The notes: generated by a model not told the origin, from the letters alone. DNA of 64,000 nt from Streptomyces omiyaensis (GCF_014650895.1 NZ_BMVV01000003.1:434001-498000); one strand, 5' to 3'; positions 1 to 9,386 are shown, numbered from the stretch's first letter. Numbers and translations: made by a program.

Positions 1-1002
1 GACCGCGTCGCGATCGTCGCCAGTGCCGACCCGGCCCTGCCCGCGGCCCGTCTGGACGGCGCCGCCACCCCGCACGCGCTCGTCGAGTGCGGCGCCGACC
101 GGCTCTCCTTCGCCCCGGCGCCCTTCGCCCGCGGGGAGACGGTCGCCGTCCTGGTGGAGCTCTACCGGCGCGGCGACGGATGGAAGGCGAGGGCGGTCGG
201 CCAGGGCTGGGACACCGGTCTCGCGGGCCTGGCGACGGACTTCGGCATCGACGTGGCGGCGGAGGAGCCGGAGCCGGCACGCGCACCGGAGCCCGCCGTG
301 GTGCCCGCGCCCGTACCCGCATCGGCGCCCGCGCCCGCGGCGGTTCCGTTCGGTGCTCCGGCCGCCCCGGCCGACGCGCCGCTCGGCGCGGTGACGCTCG
401 CGAAGGACGGGCACGCGACGATCGGCATGCGCAAGGACGAGCCGGGGCTCGTCGTGACCGCCACGCTGGAGTGGGACGGCGGGAGCGAGGAGCGCCAGGA
501 GGCCGGGGCCGACCTCGACCTGTACGCCCTCTACGTGCCCCGTCCCCGCGTCACCCCGTCCGGCACCCGCGCGAAGAAGGCGGAGGAGGCCGTCTACTAC
601 GGCGAGCTCGGTTCCGCCTCCGCCCCGCCGTACATCGCCCTGGACGGCGACGCGCGCGTCCCCGGCCGCGAGAGGGTCACCCTGCACCGGCCCGACCGGC
701 AGGGGTACGTCCTCGTCTGCGCCTACAGCGCGATCGAGAACGGCACCGGCTCGTTCAAGTCCTTCGGCGCCCGCGCGGTGGTCACCGACGGGCGCGGCTC
801 CACCGTGACGGTGCCGCTGTTCCACGACTGCGAGCTGTCCTACTGGGTCGCCATCGCGCTGATCGACTTCACCGATCCGGAGGGGGTCCTGATCCGGCAC
901 GTCGAGAAGTACGGCGCGGAGAACGACGAGGCCCGCCCGGCGCTCTACTCCGACGGGACCTTCCGGATGGGCGCCGGTCCGATCGAGTTCAAGACCCTGT
1001 AG
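1..1002 (+). CDS. Tandem TerD-domain protein, 5' end outside the window
   Basis: The reading frame is open from the first base, so only the C-terminal 333 residues are present. The visible part is the end of one TerD domain, then an Ala/Pro/Glu-rich linker at about visible residues 85-130, then a complete second TerD domain. The second domain contains the DLDLYALYV strand whose acidic residues bind calcium in this family. TerD proteins are cytoplasmic calcium-binding proteins first linked to tellurite resistance; streptomycetes carry many and most have no known partner. The gene converges on the CAP-domain gene with a gap of about 20 bases. An internal GTG at 154 is not the true start, because the domain runs upstream of it. 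Confidence 0.85.
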   Translation, partial: DRVAIVASADPALPAARLDGAATPHALVECGADRLSFAPAPFARGETVAVLVELYRRGDGWKARAVGQGWDTGLAGLATDFGIDVAAEEPEPARAPEPAVVPAPVPASAPAPAAVPFGAPAAPADAPLGAVTLAKDGHATIGMRKDEPGLVVTATLEWDGGSEERQEAGADLDLYALYVPRPRVTPSGTRAKKAEEAVYYGELGSASAPPYIALDGDARVPGRERVTLHRPDRQGYVLVCAYSAIENGTGSFKSFGARAVVTDGRGSTVTVPLFHDCELSYWVAIALIDFTDPEGVLIRHVEKYGAENDEARPALYSDGTFRMGAGPIEFKTL

Positions 1003-1023
1003 CCGGCCGCGGGGGCCCGGGGG

Positions 1024-1995
1024 TCAGCGGCCGAAGTCCTGGGTCCACCAGGGGCCGCCGTCGGCGAAGTGGACACCCACGCCGAGGGTGGTGAAGTCGC
1101 AGTTCAGGATGTTGGCGCGGTGGCCGTCGCTGTTCATCCAGGAGACCATCGCGGCGGTCGCGTCGACCTGGCCGCGGGCGATGTTCTCGGCGCCGAGGCT
1201 CGTGATGCCCGCGGCCTGGGCGCGCGACCAGGGGGTGGCGCCGTCGGGGTCGGTGTGGTCGAAGAAGCCGCGGTCCGCCATGTCGGCGCTGAAGTCGCCG
1301 GCCAGGCGGGCGAGGCCCTCCGAACGCTGGACCGGGGAGCAGCCGACCTTGCCGCGCTCGACGTTCACCAGGCGCAGGACCTCGGCCTCGGCCGCGTCCG
1401 CACGGTCGGCGGTGGAGCCGGCGGCCTTCGTCTCCTCGGCCGGGGCCTCCGTGGTGGGGGCCGGCGTCGGGGCGGCGGCCGGGGTGGTCGCCGCGGTCTT
1501 CGACGGCTTCGGCTTCGGCTTCGGCTTCGCCGGGGTGGTGGCGGGCGCCGGGGCCGCGGTGCGCGTCTTCGACGGGGTGGGGGAGGGGGTCGCGGTCTTC
1601 GTGGGGGTGGGGGTGGCCTTCGGGGTGGTCCTCGGGGAGGCGGAGGACGGGGCCTTCCTGCCGGTCGCCCCGGTGCCGCTGCCCGTGTGCGTGCCCGTCG
1701 GCGCGTCCGCGGGGGTGCGGGTCGCCCCGCCCTGGGTGGTGAGCTCCGGGGCCTGCCGGGTCTCCGTGGTGGTCGGCCGGCTGCTGCCCACGCTGCCGGC
1801 GGTGAGGGTCTCCCCGCCGGGGAGGAGGCCGGAGGCGACCGCTGCGGCGCCGACGGCGACCGCCGCCGAGGCCCCGATCAGTCCGTTGCGGACGGGGTGG
1901 CGGCGCTTGCGGCGCGTACCCCCGTCACCGCGGTCGGTGCCGGTCGCGTAGTCTGCCTCGGCGGGCGCGGCGCCGGAGCGACGGTGGCGTCCCAT
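1024..1995 (-). CDS. CAP-domain (SCP/PR1-like) secreted or anchored protein
   Basis: The protein has 323 residues. A basic N-terminus (KRRHPVRNG) is followed by one hydrophobic segment at about residues 38-60, consistent with a membrane anchor or signal. A long low-complexity linker rich in Thr, Pro, Ala and Lys spans about 65-195, with a run of alternating Lys-Pro. The C-terminal 120 residues are a CAP domain. Visible hallmarks are LRLVNVERGKVGC, the FFDHTDPDG box, GAENIARG, and SDGHRANILN just before the end. The domain therefore probably faces the cell wall or exterior. Bacterial CAP proteins are extracellular and their activities are poorly known. The neighbour acyP is divergent, with about 200 bases between them. 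Confidence 0.88.
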   Translation of the reverse strand: MGRHRRSGAAPAEADYATGTDRGDGGTRRKRRHPVRNGLIGASAAVAVGAAAVASGLLPGGETLTAGSVGSSRPTTTETRQAPELTTQGGATRTPADAPTGTHTGSGTGATGRKAPSSASPRTTPKATPTPTKTATPSPTPSKTRTAAPAPATTPAKPKPKPKPSKTAATTPAAAPTPAPTTEAPAEETKAAGSTADRADAAEAEVLRLVNVERGKVGCSPVQRSEGLARLAGDFSADMADRGFFDHTDPDGATPWSRAQAAGITSLGAENIARGQVDATAAMVSWMNSDGHRANILNCDFTTLGVGVHFADGGPWWTQDFGR

Positions 1996-2195
1996 CTGCC
2001 CTGCCTCCCTGAGCTGGCTCTGTGCTGGGTCTTTGCGCTCTTTGCTTTCGGCATGGAGTGGTACGGAGCGTGAGGTCGCGTACGGACGGCCGAAAGGTGT
2101 GCACCCGTGTGGGTGAGGCGCATTCCGTCGGACTGTACGCCATGGGAAGCCGCCGCGACGTGCGGTTCGGGCAATCCGCCCGCTAGCGTGCAGCC

Positions 2196-2477
2196 ATGAG
2201 TGACGATGTGCGGATGACCGCTTGGGTGCGTGGGCGAGTACAGGGAGTGGGCTTCCGGTGGTTCACCAGGGCAAACGCCTTGGAGATCGGTGGCCTCGCC
2301 GGATTCGCCCTGAACCTCGACGACGGCCGGGTCCAGGTGGTGGCCGAGGGCCCGAGTGACAATTGCCACCGTCTGCTCGACTGGCTGCGGTCCGACGACA
2401 CGCCCGGCCGCGTGGACGGCGTCACCGAGATATGGGACACCCCCCGCGGCGGGTACGACGGCTTCGCCATCCGCTGA
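2196..2477 (+). CDS. acyP: Acylphosphatase
   Basis: This 93-residue protein has the normal size for acylphosphatase, which hydrolyses small acyl phosphates in the cytosol. The signature [12 protein letters not shown] is present, with the catalytic arginine at residue 21. The second active-site residue, asparagine 40, lies in the strand before LDDGRVQV. The gene stands alone. A strong hairpin follows its stop at 2500-2550. The ATG at 2196 fits the family start. Confidence 0.95.
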   Translation: MSDDVRMTAWVRGRVQGVGFRWFTRANALEIGGLAGFALNLDDGRVQVVAEGPSDNCHRLLDWLRSDDTPGRVDGVTEIWDTPRGGYDGFAIR

Positions 2478-2499
2478 CCGCGCCTCCCGGGACCACCCG

Positions 2500-2550
2500 C
2501 CGGCCCCCTGTCCGAACGCCCTCCGAGGGGGGTCGGGCAGGGGGCCGGTT
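2500..2550 (+). terminator. Intrinsic terminator of acyP
   Basis: The arms at 2500-2515 and 2533-2548 pair over 16 positions with one G-T wobble. A smaller C-rich/G-rich hairpin lies in the loop. It begins 22 bases after the acyP stop. The 421-base gap from 2478 to 2898 holds this hairpin, a candidate promoter at 2732-2760 and the leader of the next gene. A 60-codon ORF at 2612-2794 in the gap has weak codon bias and no clear ribosome site, so I do not call it. Confidence 0.75.
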
Positions 2551-2731
2551 GCGTGCGCGTGAACGCCGGTGAACAGGAGAAGCGCCTGGTGGTTGCCAAG
2601 ATTCGACACTCGTGCAAGGCTTCCCGGGTAAGGATGATCGACACGCCCCACGACCACGGGTCGAGAGACGCCGCCGCCTGCGACGCGGCCGCGAACTCCC
2701 CGTGCGCCGCACCGATGGGGGCGTGATCGTG

Positions 2732-2760
2732 TTGACCGTCAAACTTTTTGGTGAGACTCT
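2732..2760 (+). promoter_or_regulatory. Candidate housekeeping promoter of the small coiled-coil gene
   Basis: TTGACC at 2732-2737 is followed after 17 bases by GACTCT at 2755-2760. The first hexamer and the spacing match the vegetative consensus well; the second hexamer is only fair. Transcription would start near 2767 and leave a leader of about 130 bases before the ATG at 2899. This is inference from sequence only. Confidence 0.5.
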
Positions 2761-2898
2761 GGAAGCCCCGCGCACCTTAGCTGTGTGGCAGTAGAACACC
2801 GGCACGACTCAGGTACTGCCGAGCACCGCGGGTGCGAATCCATCCCTCACGACCCACACCGCAATCGGTCGGTCACTCAGTGTGGAGGACCACTCATC

Positions 2899-3117
2899 AT
2901 GGCAAAGGCGCTTCTCGGTTACGTCGGCGGCTCCGACCCGCGACTCCTCGCCGAGATGCGACGGCTCCAGCAGCGCGTCCAGGATCTGGAATCCGAGCTC
3001 GTACGGATCCAGACCGAGAACGACGCGCTCGCCGCTGCCGCCGCTCATCACCAGGGCGAGTCGCTGCTCGACCGCATCGACCTCGACGTACCCCAGGCAG
3101 AGCCTGCGCTCACCTGA
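2899..3117 (+). CDS. Small conserved coiled-coil protein, function unknown
   Basis: This 72-residue protein lies just upstream of smc. GGAGG at 2884-2888 sits 10 bases before the ATG at 2899, which fixes the start; longer in-frame starts from 2785 lack a ribosome site. The N-terminus MAKALLGYVGG is followed by a heptad-like helix at about residues 15-48 (LLAEMRRLQQRVQDLESEL), then an alanine run and an acidic tail. It has no catalytic motif, signal peptide or membrane segment. A short protein with one amphipathic helix is most likely a dimeric adaptor, but no function can be assigned. The gene has its own promoter candidate, a long leader and a terminator, so it is probably expressed independently of smc. 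Confidence 0.8.
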   Translation: MAKALLGYVGGSDPRLLAEMRRLQQRVQDLESELVRIQTENDALAAAAAHHQGESLLDRIDLDVPQAEPALT

Positions 3118-3160
3118 CATCCCGCCCCGAGGGGCATCAGGTGGGAACAGCTGAATAGGC

Positions 3161-3190
3161 AAGGGGCGCTTCGGCGTCCCTTCTTTTCTT
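3161..3190 (+). terminator. Rho-independent terminator with T-rich tail
   Basis: AAGGGGCG at 3161-3168 pairs with CGTCCCTT at 3175-3182 (one G-T pair) around a CTTCGG loop. A T-rich run follows from 3181. It ends transcription of the small coiled-coil gene and separates it from smc. Confidence 0.75.
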
Positions 3191-3320
3191 CACCCCCGCG
3201 TCGCCACCCCCGGGCTTCTCCTTCACCCCCGCGTCTCCCCCGCGTCACACCCCTCCTCACCCGAGGATCTGCCCTGCGCGATCACGGGCGAAACGCGACA
3301 CCCCGGGTAGAGTCCCGGGG

Positions 3321-6300
3321 GTGCACCTCAAGGCTCTGACGCTCCGCGGATTCAAGTCGTTCGCCTCCGCCACCACCCTGCGGTTCGAACCCGGAATCAC
3401 CTGCGTCGTCGGCCCCAACGGCTCCGGCAAGTCCAACGTCGTCGACGCGCTCTCCTGGGTCATGGGCGAACAGGGCGCCAAGTCGCTGCGCGGCGGCAAG
3501 ATGGAGGACGTCATCTTCGCCGGCACCACCGGGCGGCCCCCGCTCGGCCGCGCCGAGGTCTCGCTCACCATCGACAACTCCGACGGCGCGCTGCCCATCG
3601 ACTACGCCGAGGTCACCCTCACCCGGATCATGTTCCGCGGCGGCAGCAGCGAGTACCAGATCAACGGCGACACCTGCCGGCTCCTCGACATCCAGGACCT
3701 CCTCTCCGACTCCGGCATCGGCCGCGAGATGCACGTCGTCGTCGGCCAGGGCCGGCTCGACTCCGTGCTCCATGCCGACCCCATGGGCCGCCGCGCCTTC
3801 ATCGAGGAGGCCGCCGGCGTCCTCAAGCACCGCAAGCGCAAGGAGAAGGCGCTCCGGAAGCTCGACGCGATGAAGGCCAACCTCGCCCGCGTCCAGGACC
3901 TCACCGACGAACTCCGCCGCCAGCTCAAACCCCTCGGCCGCCAGGCCGCCGTCGCCCGCCGCGCCGTCGTCATCCAGGCCGACCTCCGCGACGCCCGCCT
4001 CCGCCTCCTCGCCGACGACCTCGTCCGCCTCCAGCGCGCCCTGCACGCCGAACTCGCCGACGAGGCCGCCCTCCTGGCCCGCAAGGAGACCACCGAGGAG
4101 GAGCTGCGCACCGCCCTCGCCCACGAGGCCGCCCTGGAGGCCGAGGTCCACGCCCTCGCCCCCCGCCTGGAGCGCGCCCAGCAGAGCTGGCACGCCCTCT
4201 CCCAGCTCGCCGAACGCGTCCGCGGCACGATCTCCCTCGCCGACGCGCGCGTGAAGAGCGCCACCGACGCCCCCGCCGAGGAACGGCGCGGCCGCGACCC
4301 CGAGGACCTGGAGCGCGAGGCCGCCCGCGTCCGCGCACAGGAAGCCGAGCTCGAAGCCGCCCTGGAGGCCGCCGAACGGGCCCTGGAGGACACCGTCGCC
4401 CACCGCGCCGAGCTGGAACGGGCCCTCGCCGCCGAGGAACGGCGCCTCAAGGACGCCGCCCGCGCCCTCGCCGACCGCCGCGAGGGCCTCGCCCGCCTGA
4501 ACGGCCAGGTCAACGCCGCCCGCTCCCGGGCGGCCTCCGCCCAGGCCGAGATCGACCGGCTCGCCGCCGCCCGCGACGAGGCCGCCGACCGCGCCGTCGC
4601 CGCCCAGGAGGAGTACGAACGGCTCAAGGCCGAGGTCGACGGCCTCGACGCCGCCGACACCGACCGCGCCGAGCGGTACGAGGAGGCCCGCCGCGCCCTC
4701 GCCGACGCGGAGACCGCCCTCGGCGCCGCCCGCGAGACCGCCGCCGCCACCGAGAGCCGACGCGCCGCGACCCGCGCCCGCCACGACACCCTCGCCCTCG
4801 GCCTGCGCCGCAAGGACGGCACCGGGGCCCTCCTCTCCGCCGGCCTGACCGGCCTCCTCGGCCCCGCCGCCGAACTCCTCACCGTCGCCCCCGGCCACGA
4901 GGTCCCCGTCGCCGCCGCCCTCGGCGCCGCCGCCGACGCCCTCGCCGCCGACGGCACCGCCACCGCCGCCGAGGCCCTCCGCCTCCTGCGCAAACAGGAC
5001 GCCGGCCGCGCCACCCTCCTCCTCGCCGCACCCCGGGACACCGCCCCCGCCCCCCGCCCGCTGCCCGCCGGCGCCCGGCCCGTCGCCGCCCTGGTCACCG
5101 GCCCGGACGAGCTCCTCGGCTCCGTCCGCCGGCTGCTCGACGGGATCGTCCTCGTCGACGGCCTCGACCACGCCCGCGACCTCGTCCGCGCCCACCCCGG
5201 GCTCACCGCCGTCACCGCCGACGGCGACCTCCTCGGCGCCCACTGGGCCCAGGGCGGCTCCGCCGGCGCGCCCAGCCTCCTCGAAGTCCGGGCCCAGGTC
5301 GACGAGGCCGCCGCCGAACTGGCCGAGCTGACCGCCCGCCGCGAGGAGTCGGTCCGCGCCCGGGAGGAGGCCGCCGAGCGCCGCCGGGCCGCCGCCGCCC
5401 TCGCCGAGGAGCTCGACGCCCTCCGCCGTACCGCCGAGAAGGAGAGGGCCGCCGTCGCCCAGGCCCTCGGGCGCCTCGCCGGCCAGGCCAGGGGAGCGGT
5501 CGGCGAGGCCGAACGGACCGCCGCCGCCGTCGCCCGCGCCCAGGAGGCACTGGAACGGGCCGGCGCCGAGGCCGAGGAGCTCGCCGGGCGACTGCTCGTC
5601 GCCGAGGAGGCGCCGGCCGAGGAGGAGCCCGACACCTCGGTCCGCGACCGGCTCGCCATCGACGGGTCCAACGCCCGCCAGACCGAGATGGAGGCCCGCC
5701 TCCAGGTCCGCACCCACGAGGAGCGCGTCAGGGGCCTCGCCGGCCGGGCCGACTCCCTCGACCGCGCCGCCCGCGCCGAACGCGACGCACGCGCGCGTGC
5801 CGAGCAGCGCCGCGCCCGGCTCCGCCACGAGGCCCGGACCGCCGCCGCCGTCGCCGCCGGAGCCCGTACCCTCCTCGCCCACGTCGAGGTCTCGGTGGCA
5901 CTTGCCGACCGCGAGCGGGCCGCGGCCGCCGCCGCCCGCGCCGACCGCGAGCAGGGCCTCACCGCCGCCCGGACCCGGGGCCGCGCGCTCACGACCGAGC
6001 TCGACAAGCTCACCGACTCCGTCCACCGCGGCGAGGTCCTCGGCGCCGAGAAGCGGCTGCGGATCGAGCAGCTGGAGGCGAAGGCCCTGGAGGAGTTCGG
6101 GGTCGAGACGGGCTCCCTCACCGCCGAATACGGCCCCGACCAGCCCGTGCCGCCGTCGCCGCCCGCCGAGGGCGAGACGCTGCCCGAGGACCCGGACGAC
6201 CCCCGCAACCGGCCCCGCCCGTTCATCCGTTCGGAGCAGGAGAAGAGGCTGAAAGCGGCCGAGCGCGCCTTCCAGCAGCTCGGCAAGGTCAACCCGCTGG

Positions 6301-6872
6301 CCCTGGAGGAGTTCGCGGCCCTGGAGGACCGCCACCGCTTCCTCTCCGAACAGCTGGAGGACCTGAAGAAGACCCGCGCCGACCTGCTCCAGGTCGTCAA
6401 GGAGGTCGACCAGCGCGTCGAGCAGGTCTTCACGGAGGCCTACCGGGACACCGCCCGCGAGTTCGAGGGCGTCTTCTCCCGCCTCTTCCCCGGCGGCGAG
6501 GGCCGCCTCGTCCTCACCGACCCCGACTCCATGCTCACCACCGGCGTCGACGTCGAGGCCCGTCCCCCGGGCAAGAAGGTCAAGCGCCTCTCGCTGCTCT
6601 CCGGCGGCGAACGCTCCCTGACCGCCGTCGCCCTGCTGGTCTCCATCTTCAAGGCCCGGCCCAGCCCCTTCTACGTCATGGACGAGGTCGAGGCGGCGCT
6701 CGACGACACCAACCTCCAGCGGCTGATCCGGATCATGCGGGAGCTCCAGGAGTCCTCGCAGCTCATCGTGATCACCCACCAGAAGCGCACGATGGAGGTC
6801 GCCGACGCGCTGTACGGCGTGTCGATGCAGGGTGACGGCGTCTCGAAGGTGATCAGCCAGCGGCTCCGCTGA
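3321..6872 (+). CDS. smc: Chromosome segregation protein SMC
   Basis: The protein has 1183 residues, the normal length for a bacterial SMC. It forms an ATP-driven ring with ScpA and ScpB that compacts and aligns chromosomes, which matters during sporulation septation. The N-terminal ATPase half has Walker A GPNGSGKS at residues 31-38. Two long Ala/Glu/Arg-rich coiled coils flank a globular hinge at about residues 505-660 (TGLLGPAAELLTVAPG). The C-terminal half has the signature LLSGGERSLTAVALL near residue 1093 and Walker B YVMDEVEAALDD near 1117. The GTG at 3321 gives the canonical MHLKALTLRGFKSF start. A 1206-codon open frame on the opposite strand is a codon-bias shadow. Confidence 0.98.
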   Translation: MHLKALTLRGFKSFASATTLRFEPGITCVVGPNGSGKSNVVDALSWVMGEQGAKSLRGGKMEDVIFAGTTGRPPLGRAEVSLTIDNSDGALPIDYAEVTLTRIMFRGGSSEYQINGDTCRLLDIQDLLSDSGIGREMHVVVGQGRLDSVLHADPMGRRAFIEEAAGVLKHRKRKEKALRKLDAMKANLARVQDLTDELRRQLKPLGRQAAVARRAVVIQADLRDARLRLLADDLVRLQRALHAELADEAALLARKETTEEELRTALAHEAALEAEVHALAPRLERAQQSWHALSQLAERVRGTISLADARVKSATDAPAEERRGRDPEDLEREAARVRAQEAELEAALEAAERALEDTVAHRAELERALAAEERRLKDAARALADRREGLARLNGQVNAARSRAASAQAEIDRLAAARDEAADRAVAAQEEYERLKAEVDGLDAADTDRAERYEEARRALADAETALGAARETAAATESRRAATRARHDTLALGLRRKDGTGALLSAGLTGLLGPAAELLTVAPGHEVPVAAALGAAADALAADGTATAAEALRLLRKQDAGRATLLLAAPRDTAPAPRPLPAGARPVAALVTGPDELLGSVRRLLDGIVLVDGLDHARDLVRAHPGLTAVTADGDLLGAHWAQGGSAGAPSLLEVRAQVDEAAAELAELTARREESVRAREEAAERRRAAAALAEELDALRRTAEKERAAVAQALGRLAGQARGAVGEAERTAAAVARAQEALERAGAEAEELAGRLLVAEEAPAEEEPDTSVRDRLAIDGSNARQTEMEARLQVRTHEERVRGLAGRADSLDRAARAERDARARAEQRRARLRHEARTAAAVAAGARTLLAHVEVSVALADRERAAAAAARADREQGLTAARTRGRALTTELDKLTDSVHRGEVLGAEKRLRIEQLEAKALEEFGVETGSLTAEYGPDQPVPPSPPAEGETLPEDPDDPRNRPRPFIRSEQEKRLKAAERAFQQLGKVNPLALEEFAALEDRHRFLSEQLEDLKKTRADLLQVVKEVDQRVEQVFTEAYRDTAREFEGVFSRLFPGGEGRLVLTDPDSMLTTGVDVEARPPGKKVKRLSLLSGGERSLTAVALLVSIFKARPSPFYVMDEVEAALDDTNLQRLIRIMRELQESSQLIVITHQKRTMEVADALYGVSMQGDGVSKVISQRLR

Positions 6873-6977
6873 AGTGGTGGACGGCCGGAAGGTGTGCGCC
6901 ACTGGGAATCCTGGGTAACCGGAAGCCTCCCGGCACCCCGGGAAGAGGACCGCAGGCCGTCACACCGAGGAGTCCAC

Positions 6978-8411
6978 GTGACCAACACCGAGAAGGCTCC
7001 CCCGCCGCCCCCGTCCGAAGGCCGGGCGGCGCACCCGGACCACCTCGGCCACGTCATCTTCATCACCGCCTCCGCCGCGATGGGAGGCTTCCTCTTCGGC
7101 TACGACAGCTCCGTCATCAACGGCGCCGTCGAGGCCATCCGCGACCGCTACGACATCGGCTCCGCGACCCTCGCCCAGGTCATCGCCATCGCCCTGATCG
7201 GCTGCGCCATCGGCGCCGCGACCGCCGGCCGGATCGCCGACCGCATCGGCCGCATCCGCTGCATGCAGATCTCCGCCGCCCTCTTCACCGTCAGCGCCGT
7301 CGGCTCGGCCCTGCCCTTCGCCCTCTGGGACCTGGCCTTCTGGCGGATCGTCGGCGGCTTCGCCATCGGCATGGCCTCCGTCATCGGCCCCGCCTACATC
7401 GCCGAGGTCGCCCCCGCCGCCTACCGCGGCCGCCTCGGCTCCTTCCAGCAGGCCGCCATCGTCATCGGCATCGCCATCTCCCAGCTCGTCAACTACGGCA
7501 TCCTCCAGCTCGCCGACGGCGACCAGCGCGGCGAGATCGGCGGCCTGGAGGCCTGGCAGTGGATGCTCGGCGTGATGGTCGTCCCCGCCCTCCTCTACGG
7601 GATGCTCTCCTTCGCCATCCCCGAGTCCCCCCGCTTCCTCATCTCCGTGGGCAGGACCGAACGGGCCAAGGAGGTCCTCGCCGAGGTCGAGGGCAAGGGC
7701 GTCGACCTCGACCACCGCGTCGCCGAGATCGACCGGGCCATGCGCAGCGAGCACAAGTCCACCTTCAAGGACCTGCTCACCCCCGGCAGCCGCTTCCGCC
7801 TGCTGCCCATCGTCTGGGTCGGCATCGGCCTCTCCGTCTTCCAGCAGCTCGTCGGCATCAACGTCGCCTTCTACTACTCCGCGACGCTGTGGCAGTCCGT
7901 CGGCATCGACCCGTCGAGCTCGTTCTTCTACTCCTTCACCACGTCGATCATCAACATCATCGGCACCGTGATCGCGATGGTCCTGGTCGACCGGGTCGGC
8001 CGCAGGCCGCTCGCCCTCGTCGGCTCCGTCGGCATGGCGATCGCCCTCGCCTTCGAGGCCTGGGCCTTCTCCGCCGACCTCGTCGACGGCAAGCTCCCCG
8101 AGACCCAGGGCGTCGTGGCGCTCGTCGCCGCCCACGTCTTCGTACTCTTCTTCGCCCTCTCCTGGGGCGTCGTCGTCTGGGTCTTCCTCGGAGAGATGTT
8201 CCCCAACCGGATCCGCGCCGCCGCCCTCGGCGTCGCCGCCTCCGCCCAGTGGATCGCCAACTGGGCCATCACCGCCAGCTTCCCGTCCCTCTCGGACTGG
8301 AACCTCTCCGGCACCTACGTCATCTACACGTTCTTCGCCGTCCTCTCGATCCCCTTCGTGCTCAAGTTCGTCAAGGAGACCAAGGGCAAGGCCCTGGAGG
8401 AGATGGGCTGA
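6978..8411 (+). CDS. glcP: MFS sugar porter, probable glucose permease GlcP
   Basis: The protein has 477 residues when started at the GTG at 6978, which follows GAGGAG at 6967-6972; a longer frame from 6894 lacks support. It is a 12-helix sugar porter of the major facilitator superfamily. Visible motifs are GYDSSVINGAVEAI in helix 1, GRIADRIGRIR in loop 2-3, PESPRFLI before the central loop, QQLVGINVAFYYS in helix 7, VDRVGRRPL in loop 8-9 and KETKGKALEEM at the C-terminus. In Streptomyces coelicolor the gene beside smc encodes the main glucose permease, and both context and motifs fit here. The call of glucose as substrate is therefore partly by synteny. Confidence 0.85.
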   Translation: MTNTEKAPPPPPSEGRAAHPDHLGHVIFITASAAMGGFLFGYDSSVINGAVEAIRDRYDIGSATLAQVIAIALIGCAIGAATAGRIADRIGRIRCMQISAALFTVSAVGSALPFALWDLAFWRIVGGFAIGMASVIGPAYIAEVAPAAYRGRLGSFQQAAIVIGIAISQLVNYGILQLADGDQRGEIGGLEAWQWMLGVMVVPALLYGMLSFAIPESPRFLISVGRTERAKEVLAEVEGKGVDLDHRVAEIDRAMRSEHKSTFKDLLTPGSRFRLLPIVWVGIGLSVFQQLVGINVAFYYSATLWQSVGIDPSSSFFYSFTTSIINIIGTVIAMVLVDRVGRRPLALVGSVGMAIALAFEAWAFSADLVDGKLPETQGVVALVAAHVFVLFFALSWGVVVWVFLGEMFPNRIRAAALGVAASAQWIANWAITASFPSLSDWNLSGTYVIYTFFAVLSIPFVLKFVKETKGKALEEMG

Positions 8412-8414
8412 CGC

Positions 8415-9386
8415 CTACGCCCCGAGGCGGGGCAGCACCTCGTCGCAGAACAGGCGCAGGCTCCGCCACCCCTCCTCCACCGGCATCCCCCCGCACAGCG
8501 GATGCAGCACCAGGCTCTCCAGCCCCAGCGCCGCGCACTCCTCCGGCGTCACCACCCGGTACACCCCCTCCGCCCGCAGCTCCGCCACGCTCGACGCCCC
8601 CGACCGCACCGCCGACCGGATGTCCTTCGACTGCCAGGAGGCGTAGGTCCGGGCCTCGTGCAGGAAGTGCTCCCCGTACTCCGCCCACGTCCGGTCCGGG
8701 TCCTCCGACACGTGCAGCAGCGGTGTCACCGGCCCCGGCATCATCGTCCAGCCCTCCGTCCCGTACTCCGCGCACCGCTCCCGGTAGTACGCCTCCAGCT
8801 CCGGCAGGTGCGCGGACGGGAAGAACGGCAGCCCCAGCCGGGCCGCCCGCCGCGCCGCCGCCTTCGAGGAGCCCCCGACGAGCAGCAGCGGGTGCGGCCG
8901 GGTGAAGGGCCGCGGGGTGACCCGCACCGTACGGCCCCGGTACGCGAAGGGCTCGCCCGTCCACGCGGCGAGCAGGGTCTCCAGGAGCTCGTCCTGGAGC
9001 TTCCCGCGCCGCCCCCAGTCGACTCCGCGCTCCTCGTACTCCTCCGGCCGGTAGCCGATCCCGGCCACCGTCACCAGCCGGCCCCGGCCCAGCAGGTCGA
9101 GGACCGCGATCTCCTCGGCGAGCCGCAGCGGGTCGTGCAGCGGGCCGATGGCCGCGGAGACCGTGACCGCGATCCGGCGGGTGGCGCCGAAGACCGCGCC
9201 CGCGAAGACGAAGGGGGAGGGGAGCCAGTTGTTCTCCACCCCGTGGTGCTCCTCGGTCTGGACCGTGTCCACCCCGTGCCCGTCGGCGTGGGCGGCCATC
9301 TCCAGGGCGGCGCGGTAGCGCCCGGCGAGGGACTCGGGGGTGGCGCGCGGGTCGACCAGGTTGAACCGTACGACGCTGAAGGCCAT
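8415..9386 (-). CDS. LLM-class flavin/F420-dependent oxidoreductase
   Basis: The protein has 323 residues from an ATG at 9386, preceded on the minus strand by GGAGGGG; longer frames run into the ftsY promoter region. It has the luciferase-like TIM-barrel signature: VVRFNLVDP at the N-terminus, a conserved TEEHHGVENNW strand, ATRRIAVTVSAAIGPLHDPLRLAEE after it, and the LVGGSSKAAARRAARLGLP stretch that packs by the cofactor. Such enzymes use FMN or F420 and act as monooxygenases or reductases; the substrate cannot be told from sequence. It ends three bases after the sugar permease, head-to-head at the 3' ends. Confidence 0.85.
   Translation of the reverse strand: MAFSVVRFNLVDPRATPESLAGRYRAALEMAAHADGHGVDTVQTEEHHGVENNWLPSPFVFAGAVFGATRRIAVTVSAAIGPLHDPLRLAEEIAVLDLLGRGRLVTVAGIGYRPEEYEERGVDWGRRGKLQDELLETLLAAWTGEPFAYRGRTVRVTPRPFTRPHPLLLVGGSSKAAARRAARLGLPFFPSAHLPELEAYYRERCAEYGTEGWTMMPGPVTPLLHVSEDPDRTWAEYGEHFLHEARTYASWQSKDIRSAVRSGASSVAELRAEGVYRVVTPEECAALGLESLVLHPLCGGMPVEEGWRSLRLFCDEVLPRLGA

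Noticed and set aside
1441..1560. Short repeats in the linker of the CAP-domain gene, first thought to be a repeat array
   Set aside because: They encode Lys-Pro and Thr-Pro runs in a coding region; not a CRISPR or mobile repeat.
2478..2640. Possible tRNA or small RNA gene in the acyP-smc gap
   Set aside because: No cloverleaf could be folded by eye; only the terminator is convincing.
2612..2794. 60-codon plus-strand ORF before the small coiled-coil gene
   Set aside because: Arg-rich translation, no ribosome site, and it spans the promoter candidate; likely noncoding leader.
3282..6902. Long open frame of about 1200 codons on the minus strand opposite smc
   Set aside because: It mirrors smc codon bias; its translation is Gly/Glu/Val-rich with no domain, as expected of an antisense frame in high-GC DNA.
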